A program made the translations under genes and the position numbers. Under the pieces are notes generated by a model. It was not told the origin of the DNA and made no database searches. It was given only the letters and a program-made list of their open reading frames with translations. 10,647 bases of DNA from the NCBI GenBank assembly GCA_009782655.1, contig WRIQ01000023.1, forward strand, positions 1-10,647, given 5' to 3'. This stretch comes from Prolixibacteraceae bacterium. Lineage in GTDB: Bacteria; Bacteroidota; Bacteroidia; Bacteroidales; Prolixibacteraceae. Shown one piece after another: positions 6,230 to 10,647 of this stretch (positions within the stretch are counted from its first letter, which is position 1; every line of letters starts with the position of its first letter).

Positions 6230-6829
6230 TTATTTATTATACTTTCCGGCAACAATATCCCAATTGATGAGTTTCCAGAAAGCGTCTATATAATCAGGTC
6301 TTCGGTTTTGGTATTTCAGATAATAGGCATGTTCCCAAACATCAATGGTCATCAGAGGAATCCCTTTCACTTCAGCATTGTCCATCAGCGGGTTATCTTG
6401 ATTGGGCAGCGAGGCGACCGTTAGTTTATCGCCCTCTTGAATGAGCCATGCCCATCCGGAGCCAAAACGTGTCGCGGCAGCTTTGTTGAAAGTCTCTTTC
6501 AACGCATCCACGGAGCCAAACCAGCGGTTTATACTCTGCAACAAACCGTCCTGCGGCTCTTTGGCGCCTCCCGGAGTCAAAATTTCCCAATAAAAATTGT
6601 GGTTAAAATACCCGCCGCCATTGTTTTTAACAGCCACCGGCACTTTCGACACTTCGGCAAAAATTTCTTCAATTGTTTTGTTTTCCCAAGGAGTTCCCTT
6701 CACGGCAGCATTCAGGTTGTTGGTGTATGCTGCGTGATGCTTCGAATAGTGGATTTCCACCGTCTGAGCATCTATATACGGTTCAAGGGCCGCATAATCA
6801 TAACCTAATTTTGGTAATTCGAACGACAT
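6230..6829 (-). CDS. sod: Superoxide dismutase, Fe/Mn family (Mn-like)
   Basis: This 199-residue enzyme converts superoxide to oxygen and hydrogen peroxide, and it has no signal peptide, so it is cytoplasmic. The start is the ATG at 6829, giving MSFELPKLGYDY, the conserved N-terminus; the frame stays open further upstream, but those 17 codons are not family-like. Metal ligands are His27 (EIHYSKHH), His77 (YFNHNFYW), Asp163 and His167 (DVWEHAYY). NNGGGYFNH together with Gln144 in NQDNPLM, the second-sphere Gln supplied from the C-terminal domain, resembles Mn-type SODs. Fe-type enzymes carry that Gln in the helix near the second His. The metal is therefore probably Mn, or either, but this is inference. 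AAGAAGAGAAGA just before the ATG is a purine-rich, possible ribosome-binding stretch. It is monocistronic and convergent with the GH92 gene. Confidence 0.95.
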   Translation of the reverse strand: MSFELPKLGYDYAALEPYIDAQTVEIHYSKHHAAYTNNLNAAVKGTPWENKTIEEIFAEVSKVPVAVKNNGGGYFNHNFYWEILTPGGAKEPQDGLLQSINRWFGSVDALKETFNKAAATRFGSGWAWLIQEGDKLTVASLPNQDNPLMDNAEVKGIPLMTIDVWEHAYYLKYQNRRPDYIDAFWKLINWDIVAGKYNK

Positions 6830-7030
6830 ATCTTCTCTTCTTAATAAATTAATAATGAAATATTTTCCTATATAAAACATCCATCAGTTGTTTTTGTTTA
6901 AAACATTCGCACCCGAAAATGGTGAAAAAGCCGGAAAATCAGAATAGTTATTTTCCTGTAGTCAATAAATTATTATAACAAATTACAGCATGAAAAAGGA
7001 CTAAAACAAATCCCAATAATATTTGTTTGA

Positions 7031-7038
7031 TAAATTTG
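7031..7038 (+). promoter_or_regulatory. -7 box upstream of the ferritin-like remnant
   Basis: TAAATTTG matches TAnnTTTG exactly and lies 57 nt before the ATG at 7096. No good -33 element stands 19-21 nt upstream. Transcription, if any, would begin near 7045. Confidence 0.35.
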
Positions 7039-7095
7039 TGAAATTGAAAGCACTTAAAATATTTATTAATAGTCAAATAATTAAAATAATCAGTT

Positions 7096-7221
7096 ATGGA
7101 TAAAAAACTTAGTGTCGATTTATTGAACTGTTCGGTTGCCGGTGAATTAACAGCGGTTCATCATTTCTGCACAAAACAACTACCCCTTGATAAAATATTG
7201 GACAAAGTTTATAGGATATAA
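7096..7221 (+). pseudogene. Remnant of a ferritin-like/bacterioferritin-type gene (N-terminus only)
   Basis: The 41-codon frame begins MDKKLSVDLLNCSVAGELTA and continues VHHF. This resembles the first helix of bacterioferritin-like diiron proteins of Bacteroidota, which start with a pattern like LLNKAVADELTAVHQY. Glu17 is in the place of the first iron-ligand Glu. After residue 24 the resemblance stops and the frame ends at a TAA, and I found no continuation of the four-helix bundle in the following 250 bases. A functional ferritin needs about 150 residues or more, so this is most simply a 3'-deleted gene. Its position beside the SOD suits an oxidative-stress/iron cluster. Alternatives are a genuine short peptide gene or a chance likeness. 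Confidence 0.5.
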
Positions 7222-7472
7222 ATTCCGAATACTTTCAGTTCACACAAACAGCGACGCAAAGTGCTGTTTATCTGCCTGTTGTTTTCGACCTCACTATGCG
7301 CTCCGTAAGACGCACATACATTTTTACTCAGGCAGGATAGCATAAGGATCGATTAATGAATAATTACATGTTTCTTTGTTACAAAAATAGTGAAAGTCGA
7401 GAGGAAACGGAAGCATGCTTACAAGTTTCCCGGGACGCATCCTGTATTTATGCAAAAATCAATTAATTGACA
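7222..7472. other. Non-coding interval with nested inverted repeats before the PHP operon
   Basis: No gene is seen. CTGCCTG (7272-7278) and CAGGCAG (7329-7335) are perfect 7-bp inverted repeats, and within them TATGCG (near 7295) faces CGCACATA (near 7310). Together they could form a two-tier hairpin of about 64 nt. An 8-bp palindrome (TCCCGGGA) lies near 7427. TCAATTAATTGA (7459-7470) is a perfect 12-bp palindrome 2 nt before the ATG at 7473. A one-mismatch -7 box (TATTTATG, 7445-7452) is the best promoter candidate for the downstream operon. Confidence 0.4.
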
Positions 7473-8684
7473 ATGAATTTATATAAAAACTTTTTGCTTG
7501 TCGGCGATAAAAGCGACGCGGATTTTCCGGCTTTACTCAATGTAAACGGACATATTCATACGCCTCACTCATTCAGTGCATTCAACGATTTCAGCCAAAT
7601 TTTTTCAATGGCGGTTTCCGAAAATATCAGCGTCTTGGGCATAAACGATTTCTACACCACCGACGGATACGGTGAATTCGTTGCCAGTGCGATGGAAAAT
7701 AAGGTATTTCCTCTGTTCAATATCGAATTTATGGCTCTTCAAAAAGCCGAACAGCAGGCCGACATCAGGGTGAACGATCCGCAAAATCCGGGAAGAACAT
7801 ATTTGAGCGGCAAGGGATTGCGTTTTCCGACGTCGATGAGCGAAGCCAGCCGCAAAAAACTGGAGCAGCTCAAATACGAAAGTAATCGGCAGACTTATGA
7901 GATGGTCGATAAACTGAACGACTTTCTTAAAACAACGTCCATCGACATTCACTTCAATGCGGCCGAAATGCAGACGCATCTCGCCAAAAACCTGTTGCGC
8001 GAACGCCATATCGCCAAAGCCGTGCGCATGGCGGTTTCCGAAAAATTCCAAACGCCCGAAAAAATCAAGCGAGCTTTAACCGAGATTTTCTCTGGAAAAG
8101 AACCACAGTCGCCACCCTGCAATGCTGCAGCGCTTGAAAACGAAATACGCAACAATCTGTTGAAAGTGGGCGGCGTGGCTTATGTCGCCGAAGACGGAAA
8201 AGCATTTCTGTCACTCGAAGAGGTTGTCAGCCTCATCGTCGATGCAGGCGGGATTCCCTGCTATCCGGCGCTTTTAGACGACGCCAAAGGCAATCTCACC
8301 GATTTTGAGAAAAATTATGCGAAGATGTGCGATACGCTGAAAAGCAAAAATATTTTCGCCATCGAACTAATTCCCGGACGCAACAGTTTTCATGCGCTGA
8401 AAGAGTTTGTGCGCTTTTTCGATGGGGCAGGTTTTGTTGTCACTTTTGGCACTGAGCACAACACGCCACAACTCGATCCGCTCACCGTGAGCTGCCGTGG
8501 AGGCGTTCCTCTCGACGAGGAACTGTTGCAAATCAATTACAAAGGAGTGGCTGTCATCGCTGCGCATCAATACAGGATTCAGGTCGGAGAAAAAGGATTT
8601 CCCGCCAATCATATGCCTGCCGCCGATGAGTTGAAAGCGTTGGAAATTTTGGGTAAGCAGGTTATCGCAAACTTTATAAAATAA
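7473..8684 (+). CDS. PHP-domain protein, putative metal-dependent phosphoesterase
   Basis: This 403-residue protein has a PHP (polymerase and histidinol phosphatase) fold. Likely metal-site residues are in GHIHTPHSFSAF (26-37; His27, His29, His32), GINDF (56-60, Asp59), NIEF (83-86, Glu85), AIELIPGRN (296-304, Glu298) and GTEHNTPQLDP (326-336, Glu328/His329). The middle (about 95-250) is largely helical and carries no motif I know. PHP proteins usually hydrolyse phosphate esters using two or three metals, but this subfamily's substrate is unknown to me. It has no signal peptide and should be cytoplasmic. The ATG at 7473 is preferred over the TTG two codons upstream, which lies in the palindrome at 7459-7470. 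The aldolase/SDR gene starts 3 nt after its stop, so the two are almost certainly co-transcribed and probably serve one sugar pathway. Confidence 0.8.
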   Translation: MNLYKNFLLVGDKSDADFPALLNVNGHIHTPHSFSAFNDFSQIFSMAVSENISVLGINDFYTTDGYGEFVASAMENKVFPLFNIEFMALQKAEQQADIRVNDPQNPGRTYLSGKGLRFPTSMSEASRKKLEQLKYESNRQTYEMVDKLNDFLKTTSIDIHFNAAEMQTHLAKNLLRERHIAKAVRMAVSEKFQTPEKIKRALTEIFSGKEPQSPPCNAAALENEIRNNLLKVGGVAYVAEDGKAFLSLEEVVSLIVDAGGIPCYPALLDDAKGNLTDFEKNYAKMCDTLKSKNIFAIELIPGRNSFHALKEFVRFFDGAGFVVTFGTEHNTPQLDPLTVSCRGGVPLDEELLQINYKGVAVIAAHQYRIQVGEKGFPANHMPAADELKALEILGKQVIANFIK

Positions 8685-8687
8685 ACC

Positions 8688-10647
8688 ATGAAAGAATTAG
8701 AACAATTAATTGAAATATCGCAATACTACGGAAAGCAGAAATCGTATGTAATTGCAGGCGGCGGCAACACGTCGTGGAAAGATGGCGATAGATTGTTTAT
8801 CAAAGCCAGCGGCGTCAGCCTTTCTACCATCGACGAGGGCGGATTTTGCATATTAGACCGGAAAAAGCTGCATGGAATTTCCAAAATGCAATTTTCGGCC
8901 GATGCCGTCGAGCGCGAAGAACAGGTAAAAAATGCACTGCTCAACAGCCGTTTGAATCCCGAATCGGGTTTGCGCCCATCGGTGGAAACATCGTTGCACA
9001 ACCTTTTCGAGTATGCTTTTGTTGTGCACACGCACCCCTCATTGGTTAACGCCCTCATGTGCAGCGCAAATGCCGAAGCAGGGACAAAAAATTTATTCGG
9101 CGACAAAGCGCTGTTCATCCCATATACCGACCCGGGATTTGTGCTTTTCACGGTTATCAGCGAAAAAATCGACAATTTCATAAAGCTTCACGGTGAATAT
9201 CCGAAAATGGTTTTCATTCAGAATCACGGCATTTTTGTGGCCGCCGACACCATGGATGAAATTCGTGCCATATATGCGGATATCGAATCGATTTTGAAAC
9301 AACGCATCGGAGAGATGTCCGATGTGAGTCCGTTGCCGTTGTCAGAAAAATTTCTTGCGGCAGTTCCGGCCATCCGGATGATTCTTTCGGGCGAAGATCA
9401 GGTAAAAACAGCCCGGGTTTTCAACAATCCGCTGGTTGCGCATTTCCTTTTGTCCAGGGCGGCATTCGCTCCGGTTTCAGCGCCTTTCACGCCCGACCAG
9501 ATTGTCTATTGCCAATCGGAATATCTCTATATTGAAAACACGGAATCATCGGACGCCATCGTTGAGGAAGTTCGCCGCAAAAGCGACGAATATTCCCATC
9601 GTCGGGGCGCGAAGCCCAAGCTGATTTTTGTTGAAAAAGAAGGTGTTGTCGTGGCAGATACTACGGTGCAGGCGTTGGAATACCTGTACGACCTGACGCT
9701 CGATTTCTCGCAGATAGCGCTTTATTCGGGGAAATTCGGTGGTCCCCATCCCATGCTTCCGCAGCAAACGGCTTTCATCGAAAACTGGGAAGTGGAAAAC
9801 TACCGCAAAAAAGTGTCGCTGGGAGGAAAATCGCAGCGCCGACTCGAAAATAAAATTGCTGTGATTACAGGTGCGGCGCAGGGTTTTGGCGCTGGTATCG
9901 CCGAAATGATGTTCAACGAAGGCGCCAACATTATAATTGCCGACGTCAACGAGGAAAAAGGAAAGGAATTTGCCCGGGCACTCAACGCTGGAAGCAAAAG
10001 CAACAAGGCGATGTTTGTTATGGTGAATGTTGCCGAGCCACAATCGGTGAAAACAATGATTGACAAAACCGTCGAAAGTTATGGCGGCATCGATGTGATG
10101 ATTTCCAACGCCGGGATTTTGCGTGCGGGCAGCCTCGACGAGATGACGCCCGACACGTTCAGCCTGATGACGCAAGTCAACTACAACGCATATTTTCATT
10201 GCGCAAAATATGCCAGCCCTGTGATGAAAATACAAAATAGCCACCGCTTGGGATATTTCACCGACATTATTCAAATTAACTCGAAATCAGGACTGAAGGG
10301 AAGCAATAAAAACTTTGCCTATGCGGGTGGCAAATTTGGCGGGATAGGCCTCACACAGTCGTTTGCGCTCGAATTGATGCCCTTCGGAATCAAGGTAAAT
10401 TCCATTTGTCCGGGCAACTTTTTCGACGGGCCGCTTTGGGCTGATCCGCAGAACGGTCTTTTTGTACAATACCTGAATGCCGGAAAAATAAAAGGCGCCA
10501 AAACCGTCGAAGATGTGAAACGCCATTACGAATCGCAGGTTCCCGCCGGCCGTGGATGCTACGCTTCGGACGTTGTGAAAGCCATCTTTTATGTGATAGA
10601 ACAGGAATACGAAACAGGGCAAGCGGTTCCCGTGACGGGAGAACAGG
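8688..10647 (+). CDS. Bifunctional class II aldolase/short-chain dehydrogenase (RhaD-like/SDR fusion), 3' end cut by window
   Basis: There are 653 codons in the window without a stop; full-length relatives are about 680-710 residues, so only the last few tens are missing. Residues 1-210 form a class II aldolase domain: AGGGNTSWK (23-31), KASGVSLS (39-46), Glu100 in PSVETSLH as probable acid/base, and zinc ligands His114 and His116 (VVHTHP) and His180 (QNHG). Residues 386-653 form a Rossmann SDR: TGAAQGFG (394-401) binds NAD(P), followed by SNAGI (473-477), catalytic Ser532 or Ser534 in INSKSG, and Tyr545-x-x-x-Lys549 (YAGGK). The best-known fusion of this kind cleaves L-rhamnulose 1-phosphate to dihydroxyacetone phosphate and L-lactaldehyde, then oxidises the aldehyde to lactate. 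No kinase or isomerase is visible, so another deoxy- or pentose phosphate is possible. It directly follows the PHP gene. Confidence 0.9.
   Translation, partial: MKELEQLIEISQYYGKQKSYVIAGGGNTSWKDGDRLFIKASGVSLSTIDEGGFCILDRKKLHGISKMQFSADAVEREEQVKNALLNSRLNPESGLRPSVETSLHNLFEYAFVVHTHPSLVNALMCSANAEAGTKNLFGDKALFIPYTDPGFVLFTVISEKIDNFIKLHGEYPKMVFIQNHGIFVAADTMDEIRAIYADIESILKQRIGEMSDVSPLPLSEKFLAAVPAIRMILSGEDQVKTARVFNNPLVAHFLLSRAAFAPVSAPFTPDQIVYCQSEYLYIENTESSDAIVEEVRRKSDEYSHRRGAKPKLIFVEKEGVVVADTTVQALEYLYDLTLDFSQIALYSGKFGGPHPMLPQQTAFIENWEVENYRKKVSLGGKSQRRLENKIAVITGAAQGFGAGIAEMMFNEGANIIIADVNEEKGKEFARALNAGSKSNKAMFVMVNVAEPQSVKTMIDKTVESYGGIDVMISNAGILRAGSLDEMTPDTFSLMTQVNYNAYFHCAKYASPVMKIQNSHRLGYFTDIIQINSKSGLKGSNKNFAYAGGKFGGIGLTQSFALELMPFGIKVNSICPGNFFDGPLWADPQNGLFVQYLNAGKIKGAKTVEDVKRHYESQVPAGRGCYASDVVKAIFYVIEQEYETGQAVPVTGEQ

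Noticed and set aside
6830..6880. Upstream extension of the SOD reading frame by 17 codons
   Set aside because: The added residues (MFYIGKYFIINLLRRED) do not resemble SOD N-termini, and MSFELPKLGY is the family start.
9546..10274. Minus-strand open frame of 242 codons
   Set aside because: Antisense to the aldolase/SDR gene, which carries complete catalytic motifs on the plus strand.
1..10647. tRNA, rRNA, CRISPR arrays, intact transposases or integrases
   Set aside because: No tRNA cloverleaf, rRNA segment, regularly spaced repeat or recombinase motif was found on either strand by eye.

Overview
The window looks like chromosomal DNA of a Bacteroidota bacterium, most likely order Bacteroidales. 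The reasons are Bacteroidetes-type promoters (a -7 box TAnnTTTG, in one case with a TTG -33 box at 19 nt), start codons mostly without a Shine-Dalgarno sequence, a TonB-dependent receptor, a GH92 alpha-mannosidase lipoprotein, a secreted C69 dipeptidase and a class II aldolase/SDR fusion. I see no rRNA, tRNA, CRISPR array or intact insertion sequence.

Layout. At the left edge, on the minus strand, lies the N-terminal part of a TonB-dependent receptor (1-387), preceded by a small putative secreted protein of unknown function (519-869) with its own good -7 box. After about 380 bases without a convincing gene comes a plus-strand C69-family dipeptidase (1254-2945). Next is ribosomal protein L19 (rplS, 3143-3493), with a textbook Bacteroidetes promoter, a strong hairpin in its leader and an intrinsic terminator. 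Then comes a GH92 alpha-mannosidase lipoprotein (3710-6007). An imperfect inverted-repeat element (6059-6172) separates it from a minus-strand superoxide dismutase (6230-6829).

The 6830-7472 interval has no intact gene of recognised function. It holds a 41-codon open frame (7096-7221) that starts like a ferritin-like/bacterioferritin protein and then loses the resemblance, so I read it as a gene remnant. The right end is a plus-strand operon: a PHP-domain putative phosphoesterase (7473-8684), followed after 3 nt by a bifunctional class II aldolase/short-chain dehydrogenase (8688 to the window edge).

How the genes work together. The last two genes form a likely catabolic operon in which a ketose 1-phosphate is cleaved and the aldehyde product oxidised. 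The rhamnulose-1-phosphate-type reaction is the best-known precedent, but the substrate is not shown by the sequence. The mannosidase and dipeptidase are envelope or secreted scavenging hydrolases that stand alone. The SOD and the ferritin-like remnant point to a former oxidative-stress/iron cluster. No clearly new system is evident. The items most worth following are the rplS leader hairpin, the ferritin-like remnant, the PHP-aldolase/SDR pairing, and the unexplained tract at about 967-1170.
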